This document shows positions 16,873-25,996 of a DNA stretch of 64,000 bases, piece by piece. Origin of the DNA: an uncultured Kordia sp. (GTDB taxonomy: Bacteria; Bacteroidota; Bacteroidia; Flavobacteriales; Flavobacteriaceae); contig NZ_CANLEA010000006.1 in the NCBI RefSeq assembly GCF_947489565.1, positions 245,719 to 309,718 on the forward strand, in the 5' to 3' direction. Below the pieces are notes generated by a model. The model searched no databases and was not told the origin of the DNA. It was given only the letters and a program-made list of their open reading frames with translations. Both the position numbers and the translations under genes were made by a program. How positions within the stretch are numbered: the first letter of the stretch is position 1; every line of letters begins with the position of its first letter.

Positions 16873-17049
16873 CTTTTTTGCTTTTTAATCAAATATAGAG
16901 ATTCGTCAAAGAAAAACGGCTATTAAAATGAAAAAGCAGGGCTATTTAGAACGCTTACGAATTTATTACGACGCTTACAAAGTAATTTCCCGTTTCAACG
17001 GAAAGATACTGTATCTTACTTAGGTATAACCAAAATTATAAGATACATC

Positions 17050-17478
17050 ATGAATAAAAATTTGAATACGATCCTGCTTTTTTTAATCCCTTTTTGTCTG
17101 TTTTCGCAATCTTGGAATGAAATTATTCCGATTGAAGACGATCGTTTGTTTAAAGTGGTCTTGGAGATTAATGAACATAATGTACTCTCTAGAAGCAACG
17201 AGCATTTTAGAATGCAGGCAATTAAAGTTGAAAGTGACGAACGTGCCACAGATGATGAAGATATTCAGGCGTTTAAAAGCTTTTATTATATCGTTATTGC
17301 TGATTATGAAGAATCGCCACAAGGAAAATTATACAAAACTACCAATTTGATTTCGCCGCAAATTTCCGTTTATCCAGATAGTTATCGATTTTTTAAAATC
17401 TTAATTACACATGGCGAACAGCAAGAAAATCAAATAGTATTGTTTGCTTCTAATGAGAAGATTTATGTAAAGAAGTAA
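17050..17478 (+). CDS. Small secreted protein of unknown function
   Basis: 142 residues with a Sec signal peptide (MNKNLNTILLFLIPFCLFSQS, cleavage near residue 20). The mature part is about 120 residues, predicted alpha/beta, with an acidic segment (ESDERATDDEDIQ) and strands FYYIVIADYEES and IVLFASNEKIYVKK. No lipobox and no T9SS sorting domain, so it is probably periplasmic. It is a single gene between the Nif3 operon and glutaminase, both on the opposite strand. I do not recognise a family. Confidence 0.6.
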   Translation: MNKNLNTILLFLIPFCLFSQSWNEIIPIEDDRLFKVVLEINEHNVLSRSNEHFRMQAIKVESDERATDDEDIQAFKSFYYIVIADYEESPQGKLYKTTNLISPQISVYPDSYRFFKILITHGEQQENQIVLFASNEKIYVKK

Positions 17479-17524
17479 TGGTTTTATTTGTTTAGACTTT
17501 TCAGATATTATGTTGCATGTAGTA

Positions 17525-18439
17525 TTAAAATATAGATAATTCAGATCTGGTTGTAAATTCTTCCAAAAATTTCATTCCTTTATATGAGTTCCCTTTCTTA
17601 TTCAATTTTGGACTCCAGACAGCAATTGCATACTGATCTGGATGAATTGCAATAATACCACCTCCAACTCCGCTTTTTCCTGGAAGTCCAACCTTAAAAG
17701 CAAATTCTCCCGACTCATCATAAAAACCACATGTCTGCATTAATGCATTTATTCTTTTAGATTGACTTTCACTCAATATTGACTCGTTTTTTTGTGTTGC
17801 AAGCCCATTATTAGCTAAAAATAAGAACAATTCAGAAAGTTCTTTACAGCTCATTTCCAAGGAGCATAAGTCATAATAGAAATCAAGGACATCGTTGGGT
17901 TCATTGTTAATTTGCCCAAATGATTTAATAAAATTGCATAAAGCTACATTTCTATACCCAACATCTTTTTCTGATTGTGCTATTTTATTCGAGTATTCCA
18001 CTGTTGTATTGTTAGATATACTTCGAACAAAGTTGATAAAATCTTCTTTAGGATTCTTTAAATTACTTAAAAGTATATCCGACACTACAATTGCTCCCGC
18101 ATTTAAAAATGGATTTCTAGGAATACCCTTGTCAGCTTCAAGTTGAACAAGAGAATTGAATGCTGTACCTGAAGGTTCCACGCCAACTCTGTCCCATATT
18201 TCATCGCCAAGAATGCGATAGGCAAGAATTAATGCAAGTACTTTTGAGATACTCTGAATAGAAAATTTATCATTATAATTACCAACGCCAAAATTAACCT
18301 GCTTAATTGTGGATATGTGCACTCCAAAATTCTTTGGATTCACTTTTGATAATTCAGGAATGTACGATGCCAACTCACCTTTATCATCTATATTATTAAT
18401 TTTCTGGTAGACATCTCGGATTAAGTATTCAAAATTCAT
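17525..18439 (-). CDS. glsA: Glutaminase
   Basis: 304 residues, the usual length for the serine-dependent beta-lactamase-like glutaminase family (GlsA/YbaS). The SxxK nucleophile motif is in FSIQSISK, the family block GTAFNSLVQLE...GIPRNPFLNAGAIVVSD is intact, and GKSGVGGGIIAIHPDQYAIAVWSPKL near residues 255-280 is the conserved Ser/Gly-rich segment. It hydrolyses glutamine to glutamate and ammonia in the cytoplasm. It appears monocistronic, with its own 147-bp upstream region. The recognition is strong from these motifs. Confidence 0.93.
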   Translation of the reverse strand: MNFEYLIRDVYQKINNIDDKGELASYIPELSKVNPKNFGVHISTIKQVNFGVGNYNDKFSIQSISKVLALILAYRILGDEIWDRVGVEPSGTAFNSLVQLEADKGIPRNPFLNAGAIVVSDILLSNLKNPKEDFINFVRSISNNTTVEYSNKIAQSEKDVGYRNVALCNFIKSFGQINNEPNDVLDFYYDLCSLEMSCKELSELFLFLANNGLATQKNESILSESQSKRINALMQTCGFYDESGEFAFKVGLPGKSGVGGGIIAIHPDQYAIAVWSPKLNKKGNSYKGMKFLEEFTTRSELSIF

Positions 18440-18586
18440 CTGTGGATTTTAATTGTAGACAACGTGTTTGTGAATGGTTAATTTAGTTGATCAGATCTAA
18501 ATTAGTAAAAGAAAACGAATCATGAAGAAATCTCTAGAATTTTCCGAGAAAACATAGAAGAAGCAACGATATTCAAAAGGACGTTT

Positions 18587-19048
18587 TTACTTGTCCTTTA
18601 TTTCAAGCCATTCCGCATATGTTACCACTCGTTTTTCGTCATCCGATTTAGTTTCGCCGGGTAAGATTCCAATAAATTCAAGGTAATGTCCGTCTGGATC
18701 ACTAAAGTATATCGATATGGCTGGCATCCAACAAAACACCATTGGTTGTTCTTTTTCGTCGTTTAAAAAGTTCCAAAAATTTAAATTCCGAGATTTTAGA
18801 AACGCAACTGATTCATTTAAAACCCATTCAGGCTCACATTGAAATGCAAAGTGACGAAGATCAATTTCTTCTTTTGGTTTTTCCCATAAACCGAGCATGA
18901 ACTGTTTATCTTCTCCAATCCAAAAAAAAGCAGTCCTGCGTTCAGCTCCATAACGACATTGTTTCAATCCGAGAGTTTTTGCATAAAATTCAATCGAACG
19001 TTCCAGATTTTCAACATATAAATGCGTTTCGTACAGTCCTTTTATCAT
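18587..19048 (-). CDS. VOC-family (glyoxalase/dioxygenase) protein
   Basis: 153 residues, a single vicinal-oxygen-chelate unit with two beta-alpha-beta-beta-beta modules. Probable metal ligands are His8 (YETHLYV), a His in LRHFAFQC and the Glu in DPDGHYLEFIG. The family covers glyoxalases, fosfomycin-resistance thiol transferases and extradiol dioxygenases, and the motifs here do not decide between them. The RTAFFWIGEDKQFMLGLWEK strand pair is FosA/lactoylglutathione-lyase-like. Single gene, no functional neighbours. Confidence 0.8.
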   Translation of the reverse strand: MIKGLYETHLYVENLERSIEFYAKTLGLKQCRYGAERRTAFFWIGEDKQFMLGLWEKPKEEIDLRHFAFQCEPEWVLNESVAFLKSRNLNFWNFLNDEKEQPMVFCWMPAISIYFSDPDGHYLEFIGILPGETKSDDEKRVVTYAEWLEIKDK

Positions 19049-19312
19049 ATAGGTTTTCAGTTTTCATAATGTAAGAACAAGCAATTATTTTTAAGTATAG
19101 CCAGCTTGTAGAATTGTTTTTTAAAGCTACGATAATTCTTGCCCAAAGTCAAAATCAAGTAATGGGTTTTTGTCTTTCGATGCTTGTTTACATTATTTGA
19201 GTTTGATACAAGTTCTATATATTATTACAAAAGCGTCAAATCGAGCATTATTGAACTTAATATTTAGCATTACATTTTCATTCCTAACCTAAAAATTGAT
19301 ATTTTCGCTTTT

Positions 19313-20323
19313 ATGCGACGACTTCGATTGTTATTATTACCATTTTCTTTGCTGTACAGCGCTATTGTGTTTGTACGCAATTGGATGTTTGATAAAGGTT
19401 GGTTGAAATCAACTTCGTATGACTTTCCCGTGATTTGTGTTGGAAACCTAAGTGTTGGCGGCACCGGAAAATCTCCTATGATTGAATATTTGATTCGATT
19501 GTTGAAAGATGATTATAAAGTTGCCACCTTAAGTAGAGGCTATAAGCGAAAGACCAAAGGTTTTTTATTGGCGAATGAACACACTACAGCTTCCGATATT
19601 GGCGACGAACCTTTGCAGTTTTACACCAAATTCAAAGATGAAATTCAAGTTGCGGTAGAAGCAGAACGCACTGTTGGAATTGAAGCATTGCGTACCTTAG
19701 AAAATACACCCGAAGTTATTTTACTAGATGATGCCTTTCAGCATCGGAAAGTCACCGCCGGATTTTATATTTTATTGACGCCTTTTTATGATTTGTATGC
19801 AAATGATTTTATGTTGCCCGCAGGAAATTTGCGTGAACCAATTTCAGGAGCCAAACGTGCAGATGTAATTATTGTAACGAAATGTCCAACAGAAGTTTCT
19901 GCGGGACAGCAAGCAAAAATTAAAATGAAACTGCGTCCAAAAGCATATCAAAAAGTATTTTTCACGACGATTGCTTACTCAGAAAGTGTTCAAAACGCAA
20001 CCGATACATTGTTATTGTCTTCTTTGAAGGAAGAATTTATCCTCATCACAGGAATTGCCAATCCGAAGCCATTGTTGCAGCATTTAAACGATCAAGAGTT
20101 GCAGTATTCGCACTTAAAATATGCAGATCATTACGATTTCAGCGAAAGCGATATTCAAACCATCAAACAAAAAGCAGGAAACAAACGTATTTTAACTACC
20201 GAGAAGGATTTTATGCGTTTGCAAGGAAGTTTGGAGAACTTGTATTATTTGCCAATTAAAGTACAGTTTTTGACAGAAGAGGCAGGTTTTCAAGCAAAAG
20301 TGATGGAATTTGCTGAGTATTGA
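19313..20323 (+). CDS. lpxK: Tetraacyldisaccharide 4'-kinase (lipid A)
   Basis: 336 residues, full length for LpxK. The N-terminal hydrophobic segment (LLLLPFSLLYSAIVFVRNW) inserts in the inner membrane; the P-loop is GNLSVGGTGKSP (residues about 43-54) and the DDAFQHRKV motif with the catalytic Asp is at about 142-150. It phosphorylates the 4' position of the lipid A disaccharide precursor. It is monocistronic here; the 264-bp upstream gap contains a partial copy (near 19238) of the GAGCATTATTGAA repeat module. Confidence 0.93.
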   Translation: MRRLRLLLLPFSLLYSAIVFVRNWMFDKGWLKSTSYDFPVICVGNLSVGGTGKSPMIEYLIRLLKDDYKVATLSRGYKRKTKGFLLANEHTTASDIGDEPLQFYTKFKDEIQVAVEAERTVGIEALRTLENTPEVILLDDAFQHRKVTAGFYILLTPFYDLYANDFMLPAGNLREPISGAKRADVIIVTKCPTEVSAGQQAKIKMKLRPKAYQKVFFTTIAYSESVQNATDTLLLSSLKEEFILITGIANPKPLLQHLNDQELQYSHLKYADHYDFSESDIQTIKQKAGNKRILTTEKDFMRLQGSLENLYYLPIKVQFLTEEAGFQAKVMEFAEY

Positions 20324-20455
20324 GAAAGGGATCAAAATCTACTCAAAAGCAAATGTGTTTCAGTGTACTTTTCGATATAAATTTGTTCTATAAATTCACT
20401 CGAAGTGACGCTTTAAAAACCCAGGGCCCAACACCAAAGACCCAACACCCAAAAC

Positions 20456-20755
20456 CTAATGCAACGCTTCATGACACGATCTGCACACAGAAACTAACCA
20501 TTTTATAGGTTCTCTGCCAATATTCCTTGCGTATTTTTTATGATGGACTTGTGTAGCGCGTTTTCCGCAATAGCGACATTTCCAATTGTCACGTTTTAGT
20601 ACTACATACCGTTTTCGCTTCCAAGCATCTGATTTCAAATAGACATTTCGGTAATAATCACGTCTGCGTTTTCGCTTTCTGTCAAACATCCATTTGTCAA
20701 GAATCCATCCGCTACAAGCAAGTAGAATGAATATAATTATTGCTGGAGTTTTCAT
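20456..20755 (-). CDS. Membrane-anchored HNH nuclease-like protein
   Basis: 99 residues from ATG at 20755 (an upstream ATG at 20821 would add 22 unconvincing residues). Residues 4-18 form one hydrophobic segment (PAIIIFILLACSGWILD), followed by a very basic stretch (DRKRKRRRDYYRN) and an HNH domain: KCRYCG, QVHHKKY and CRSCHEALH. The two CxxC pairs bind the structural zinc, and the HH is the catalytic centre. A membrane-tethered HNH enzyme is uncommon; the basic stretch puts the nuclease on the cytoplasmic side by the positive-inside rule. It might act on incoming DNA, but that is speculation. A few CCCAACACC-type repeat bases separate it from lpxK. Confidence 0.75.
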   Translation of the reverse strand: MKTPAIIIFILLACSGWILDKWMFDRKRKRRRDYYRNVYLKSDAWKRKRYVVLKRDNWKCRYCGKRATQVHHKKYARNIGREPIKWLVSVCRSCHEALH

Positions 20756-20920
20756 GGTTTGTTTGGTAGTTAATTGCAAAGACGCAATACACAACAATTT
20801 ACAAATTTTTAGGAAAAACACCTATTTGCCGTCCCAATTCCTTTAGATTCAATAATACAGGACGCCCAAAATCACAGTTCAACTATGTTTGTGCAGTTGA
20901 TAATCGTAAATACTACTACT

Positions 20921-22495
20921 ATGAAAAGAATTACTTTTTTATGCATGCTTCTGTTTTTTTTAAGCTTTAAAGCACAAGCAGAAACTAGATATGTAACACC
21001 AACAGGAGCTGGAAGTTTTGATGGTACCAGTTGGGCAAATGCATTTCCCGGAACTTCATTACAAACTGCTATTGATGCTTCAAGTGTTGGAGATGAGGTT
21101 TGGGTTGCTGCAGGAACTTATTATACAACGACGACCACAAACCGAAATATTTCATTTAGCATGCGAAATGGCGTGACTGTTTACGGAAGTTTTGCAGGCA
21201 CAGAAACACTACTTTCAGAAAGAGTTTTGACAAATGGTTTGACAACAATCTTAAGTGGCGAAATTGGAGCGGCAGGAATAGCCGATAATAGCTATAAAGT
21301 TGTTTACAATCAACAGTTGGATAATACTGCGGTTATTGATGGTTTTGTTATAGAAGGAGGAAATGATGATAGAAGTCCTACAAATAATGGGAATGGATTA
21401 GGTGGCGGAATGTACAATCATGGATTTAATGTTGGTGGAAATTGTCATCCAACAGTTCGAAATTGCTTATTTAGAGGGAATACAGCCTCGTGGGGCGCAG
21501 GCGCTTTTAATAATGCATACGGAGGCGGAAATACGCTACCAACGTATATTAATTGTGTGTTTACACAAAATCACGCTTTAATTGAAGCAGGAGGAATGGA
21601 TACGTATGCCGTTGCAGGCGGAACGGGAAGTCCAACTGTAATTAATACTATTTTTTATGAAAATACAGCTGCGACTAATGTTGGTGCTATGTACGCTTGG
21701 GGCGGCGATGGTGGAAATTGCCATCCTGTGTTAATCAATTGTGCATTTATAAACAATATGGCGTTAAATGGTTATGGTGGTGCTTTTATAGCAGATAATT
21801 TAGATCCAGGTAATGGAGGAACTTCTTCAGGAGCATGTACAGTTACCTTACAAAATTGTATTGTTTGGAATAATTCTGCAACAGGAACTTCACCACAATT
21901 TTATGTGAGAGGAACTGGCGCACAAGTCGTTGCAACGTATTCAGATATAGATCTTACAGGACAAAGTGGACCGCATGTAATTTCTGGAGCTGGAACAGGA
22001 AATGTTGATATAAATCCAATGTTTCTAGATATGGCTTCTGGCGCTGGAGCTGATGGTATTTGGATGACAGCAGATGATGGTTTGCAATTGCAAAATGCAT
22101 CTCCGTGTATTGATGTTGGAGATAATATAGGAGTCCATTCGACAGATATACTTGCGAATACTAGAATATACAACACTACGGTAGATATGGGCGCGTATGA
22201 ATTTGATGGAGCGACATTGAGTGTTGAAAATAATGTTCCTGAATTGGATTTTGTTTTATATCCGAATCCGACGAACGATAAGGTTTATTTGACCTTTACA
22301 GCTTCTGGAGAAGATACTGTTAGTCTGACTTTGTATGATATTACAGGAAGATTAACACAAACGATACTTCAAGGAGAAAAAGCGAGCGGAATTGTAAACC
22401 GAGAAATTGATCTGTCTAAACAAAAATCTGGAATTTACTTTCTGGAAATTCAAACTTCCAAAGGAAAGTCTGTACAAAAGATTATTAGAAATTAA
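20921..22495 (+). CDS. T9SS-exported beta-helix protein
   Basis: 524 residues from ATG at 20921, which opens the signal peptide MKRITFLCMLLFFLSFKAQA. The mature N-terminus (ETRYVTPTGAGSFDGTSWANAF...LQTAIDASSVGDEVWVAAGTY) is the DUF1565/choice-of-anchor start found on right-handed beta-helix proteins; the middle has repeated PTVRNCLFRGNTASWGAG / CAFINNMALNGYGGAF rungs like polymorphic outer-membrane repeats. The C-terminus is a T9SS type A domain (LYPNPTNDKVYLTF...SGIYFLEIQTSKGKSVQKIIRN). Likely surface-exposed; no catalytic site was found. Confidence 0.82.
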   Translation: MKRITFLCMLLFFLSFKAQAETRYVTPTGAGSFDGTSWANAFPGTSLQTAIDASSVGDEVWVAAGTYYTTTTTNRNISFSMRNGVTVYGSFAGTETLLSERVLTNGLTTILSGEIGAAGIADNSYKVVYNQQLDNTAVIDGFVIEGGNDDRSPTNNGNGLGGGMYNHGFNVGGNCHPTVRNCLFRGNTASWGAGAFNNAYGGGNTLPTYINCVFTQNHALIEAGGMDTYAVAGGTGSPTVINTIFYENTAATNVGAMYAWGGDGGNCHPVLINCAFINNMALNGYGGAFIADNLDPGNGGTSSGACTVTLQNCIVWNNSATGTSPQFYVRGTGAQVVATYSDIDLTGQSGPHVISGAGTGNVDINPMFLDMASGAGADGIWMTADDGLQLQNASPCIDVGDNIGVHSTDILANTRIYNTTVDMGAYEFDGATLSVENNVPELDFVLYPNPTNDKVYLTFTASGEDTVSLTLYDITGRLTQTILQGEKASGIVNREIDLSKQKSGIYFLEIQTSKGKSVQKIIRN

Positions 22496-22497
22496 AT

Positions 22498-25353
22498 TTA
22501 GGATATAGAATTGTATTGTAATCGCTTCCTAAAAATTACAACAGTGAAAACAATCAAAACAACGATCAATACATACCAAATTGTATGTGAAGTTGCAGGA
22601 ATTGAAATGCTACTTTCATCACCGTATAAAATAAAACCTGTCCAATAATATGGTTGCTCTAATTTGGTTCCTTTGTGCTTTTTTAAATAGTTAAGTTTGG
22701 CTTTTTGAAGTGCTTTCGATTTTGTGTTTCCATCTTTTAAATAGGTGTAGAAACTTTCCATGATTTCACTGGTGGATTGATCGGGCACTTCCCATAAACT
22801 CACAACAGTAGCGGGAACACCAGAGAAGGTGAAAGCACGCTGAAAGGATTCTAAGTTTCTACCAGCACTTTCTTTTCCGAGTCCTGTGTTGCAGGCGCTC
22901 AGTACAGCCAAGTCTGCTTGTAATTGTAAAGCGTAGAATTCTTCTAGATATAAGTCGTCATCGGTTTGACTGTTTTTATTGAATAGCAATCTGCTGAGTC
23001 CAGGTTCTTCATTATTAATTTCGGCATGCATTGCCAAGTGTAAAATGCCAGCTTTTGGTGCGGTATCTAGGAAATATTTTTTTGAAATATGATCGCCAAT
23101 ATAGGTTTCAGAAGGAAAAAGTTTGCTAATAACTTTCGCTTCTTTTTTGGCTCCTTTTAAAAATGAAGCATTATTTCTTGTTGCAAAAGCTACTTCGGTT
23201 TCAGGATAATTGGGCGCGTAAATTGCTAAGATTCCTTTTGTATCTGCTTGTGTACTGTTTTCTAAGTGTATAAAACGTAAGTTGGACGTATACCGAATTT
23301 CGTGGTTTTTTGTAAGGAATTGATTTTGTTGTTGTAAAATCTCAAATGGAATTCGATACAATTCGCCATCTGGATTGATGATAATTTTTGTGAATTTTGA
23401 ATCGATCGTAGGTAATAATTTTTTTCCTAAGAGTGCTGCTGTTTTGGCATCGTATTTTTGATTTCGAATACTATTGATCAAGGTTTCTCCTAATTGAATT
23501 TCGGAATCAGTCCAGGTTCTCAGTTCCCAAGTAATATCTACGGAAGTGATAGAAAAAATGGCAATATTTGTATCGAGAATGAAATATTTTAAAACCAATT
23601 CATCATCTTTTAGGTTTTTCTGTAACGTTTCTATTTCAAATTTTTTACTGCTTAATAATTCTAAGTTTGGAAACTTTTTATTGGAAAAAGCTACATGAGT
23701 GTCAATCAATTCTTGAAGTGAATCTTGCTTTCGAATATTGTCTTCTTTTTTGGCAGAAGTTAGCAATGTACGAAGATTGAAATGTCTGAATTTTAACGAA
23801 TCTAGTTTTGGGAGTTTATTGGTGAATCGATTTTGATAGAAACGTTGCCAAGTCATTTGATTCATAATTGTTTCTACACGTCCAAGTAAGTTACTCGCTG
23901 AACTGTTTTGGGTGTCTGATACATCTTGTGAAACGAGTAACGTTCCGTGAAATATGCGGCGTAATAACTCGTTTTGATTTGGGTTGAATTTTGTTTTAGC
24001 ATAACTGTTTTCAAATTGAATCAGCGCTATGCGATAGAGGTTTGAAATGGTCTTTTTTACCTCAGGATCATCGTTGTAAAATTTTTCTAATTTTTCCGTA
24101 ACTCTACGAATCAATCGTGCTTCACCATAGGTTTTGCTAGGTTTAAAATTGCTGTAATCTTTGGCTAATGCAGTTGTGTCCGAGTGAATTTGTTCAATAA
24201 CGCGATGAAATATATATAAAGCGCTATCTTTTTGTTTGAGTTTCGCTTTGATGAGTGCTTTTTGGGCTAGAAAGAAAGATCTTCTGTAATCATTCGTGGC
24301 CATAGAATCCAATAATTCAACAATCAAACCTTCTGCTTTTTGCAAATCGTTCGCCAAAGTCAAAGCTTTACATTTGTTGTATTTAAACGTGATTAAATCG
24401 CCTTTATATTTTTTATTTTCAACAAAATCAATGGATTTATCTAAATAATACGAACCTGCTTCCATATCTTTTGGAGTGAGTAAGGAATCGTGTTTGTGAC
24501 TTATATACCAATCGCCCACATGATTCATTGCAGTTGTATAGTATACTTCTTGATGTTTGTTAAACGTTGGTAATGCTTTTAGTTTATTAAGTTTGTTGAT
24601 GATCTTTACAAATTCCAAACTGTCTTTTTTCGTTTTAGCTAGTTTGTAAAATACATAGGCTTCTCTGTATGCCAATACAATTTCATAACCATCTTTTCGG
24701 GCTTTGTCTAGATATTCTTTATTGTTTTGATATGTTTTGTTTGCCAAACGAATATTACGTTTTGCTTCTGCCAAGTTTCCATGATATGCAGCTTGACTTG
24801 ACAGAAATACGTACGCATCCACCAAATAATCTAAACTCAGATCATAATCTTCTGATAAATATTCAAGTGCAGTTTTCATACTCACTTGTGCTCGTTTTGC
24901 AAAGTCCATTCCCGATTCTCCATAGGCTCTTTTGTATAATAAAACGCCTTTGTTATGTTTGGCTCTTTTGCTTGTAGCGTTTCCACAATATGGAATTCCT
25001 TTGTTCGCACTTTTGATGCTTTCTAAATAGTTGCCTGTATAATAGTGTCCTTGAAATTGATTGTAATACAAGTCTGCAACATCTAAACTATCTTTTTCGT
25101 TTTTGGGTGTTATATTTTTTAAGTGTTTGTCAAGAAATATCAACAGTTCAGAATACTGTTTGGTGTTATGTAATGCATTCGATTTTCCCCATAAAAAAGC
25201 AATGCTAGGCATGCTAATAGTGTCTTGTTGTTGATTTGGCAGGAACCGAATAGTGGTTGCATTGACACTAGTGTACACGCATAGCATACTTATAATAAAG
25301 CTGATATGTTTTACGAGATTTGCAAATTGTTTTTTTAAACGCACTTTATACAA
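22498..25353 (-). CDS. Periplasmic TPR-CHAT (caspase-like) protease, C-terminal membrane anchor
   Basis: 951 residues. An N-terminal signal (hydrophobic HISFIISMLCVYTSVNA, residues 16-32) is followed by about 450 residues of helical TPR-like repeats. The CHAT domain occupies about 630-915 with the catalytic dyad His776 (HLAMHAE) and Cys821 (VLSACNTG), and conserved NLESFQRAFTFSGVPATVVSLW and PYYWTGFILYG. Residues 925-942 are a TM helix with a short basic tail (RKRLQ). This topology puts TPRs and protease in the periplasm, unlike the cytoplasmic CHAT proteases of bacterial defence. It is the last gene of a minus-strand run with a lipoprotein, an LRR protein and a DUF4412-like protein, opposite an ECF sigma/TPR pair. 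Its substrate is unknown; the neighbours are candidates. Confidence 0.88.
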   Translation of the reverse strand: MYKVRLKKQFANLVKHISFIISMLCVYTSVNATTIRFLPNQQQDTISMPSIAFLWGKSNALHNTKQYSELLIFLDKHLKNITPKNEKDSLDVADLYYNQFQGHYYTGNYLESIKSANKGIPYCGNATSKRAKHNKGVLLYKRAYGESGMDFAKRAQVSMKTALEYLSEDYDLSLDYLVDAYVFLSSQAAYHGNLAEAKRNIRLANKTYQNNKEYLDKARKDGYEIVLAYREAYVFYKLAKTKKDSLEFVKIINKLNKLKALPTFNKHQEVYYTTAMNHVGDWYISHKHDSLLTPKDMEAGSYYLDKSIDFVENKKYKGDLITFKYNKCKALTLANDLQKAEGLIVELLDSMATNDYRRSFFLAQKALIKAKLKQKDSALYIFHRVIEQIHSDTTALAKDYSNFKPSKTYGEARLIRRVTEKLEKFYNDDPEVKKTISNLYRIALIQFENSYAKTKFNPNQNELLRRIFHGTLLVSQDVSDTQNSSASNLLGRVETIMNQMTWQRFYQNRFTNKLPKLDSLKFRHFNLRTLLTSAKKEDNIRKQDSLQELIDTHVAFSNKKFPNLELLSSKKFEIETLQKNLKDDELVLKYFILDTNIAIFSITSVDITWELRTWTDSEIQLGETLINSIRNQKYDAKTAALLGKKLLPTIDSKFTKIIINPDGELYRIPFEILQQQNQFLTKNHEIRYTSNLRFIHLENSTQADTKGILAIYAPNYPETEVAFATRNNASFLKGAKKEAKVISKLFPSETYIGDHISKKYFLDTAPKAGILHLAMHAEINNEEPGLSRLLFNKNSQTDDDLYLEEFYALQLQADLAVLSACNTGLGKESAGRNLESFQRAFTFSGVPATVVSLWEVPDQSTSEIMESFYTYLKDGNTKSKALQKAKLNYLKKHKGTKLEQPYYWTGFILYGDESSISIPATSHTIWYVLIVVLIVFTVVIFRKRLQYNSIS

Positions 25354-25401
25354 TCGAATTTAGAATATCTTTAAAAATACAATATTTTCTGTTGTGTTTT
25401 T

Positions 25402-25989
25402 TTAGAAAAGACCTGTGCTTTTGGCAATTTCAATGGCAATGTTTTTATAATCTCTCTTTTTGGCTAATTCTTCTTTTTTGAATGGCGATCCAGGAACATT
25501 AATGGTAATAATATAACCATCCATTTTTACGGAAAGTTCTCTTTTTTTTCCAATCCAGATGGCAGTTTGACCTAAACCAGACACATACGAAGACGATTTT
25601 GACATTTTCTTTTTGAGTTCCCAAGTTTGCTTCCAATCTTCTCCTTCGGCAACAACATCTTCTGCGGCAAAAATAGTTCCGCTTAGGTAATCAAATTTTT
25701 CATCGCTTGTATAGACTAAAAAGCGGCAATTTTTAGACGCAAATGTTTTTCCATCATCAAATAGAATTTTTTTAGCGTCGGGATAAAATTCTTTTAGTGT
25801 CGATTCACTTATGTACGAACACATATTTTTGGGAAGTGCTGAAAACGCCACTTTGTTTCCTGCAAAGCTTTTGTTTATAAAATTGGTATCTCCCAATTCT
25901 TGTCCGATGATAGTGTCTTTATCTCCAAAACAAGCTATTAATAAAAATGATATAGCTGTAGTAATTGCAATACGTTGTAAGTTTTTCAT
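25402..25989 (-). CDS. Lipoprotein of unknown function next to the CHAT protease
   Basis: 195 residues with a lipoprotein signal (ITTAISFLLIAC, lipid-modified Cys about residue 20). The mature part includes two further cysteines (NMCSYIS, ASKNCRF) that could form a disulfide, and a C-terminal strand-rich part (GLGQTAIWIGKKRELSVKMDGYIITINVPG). I do not recognise the family. It lies 48 bp upstream of the CHAT gene and 7 bp downstream of the LRR gene, so it is almost certainly co-transcribed and may be a partner or target of the protease. Confidence 0.65.
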   Translation of the reverse strand: MKNLQRIAITTAISFLLIACFGDKDTIIGQELGDTNFINKSFAGNKVAFSALPKNMCSYISESTLKEFYPDAKKILFDDGKTFASKNCRFLVYTSDEKFDYLSGTIFAAEDVVAEGEDWKQTWELKKKMSKSSSYVSGLGQTAIWIGKKRELSVKMDGYIITINVPGSPFKKEELAKKRDYKNIAIEIAKSTGLF

Positions 25990-25996
25990 TGTCGTT

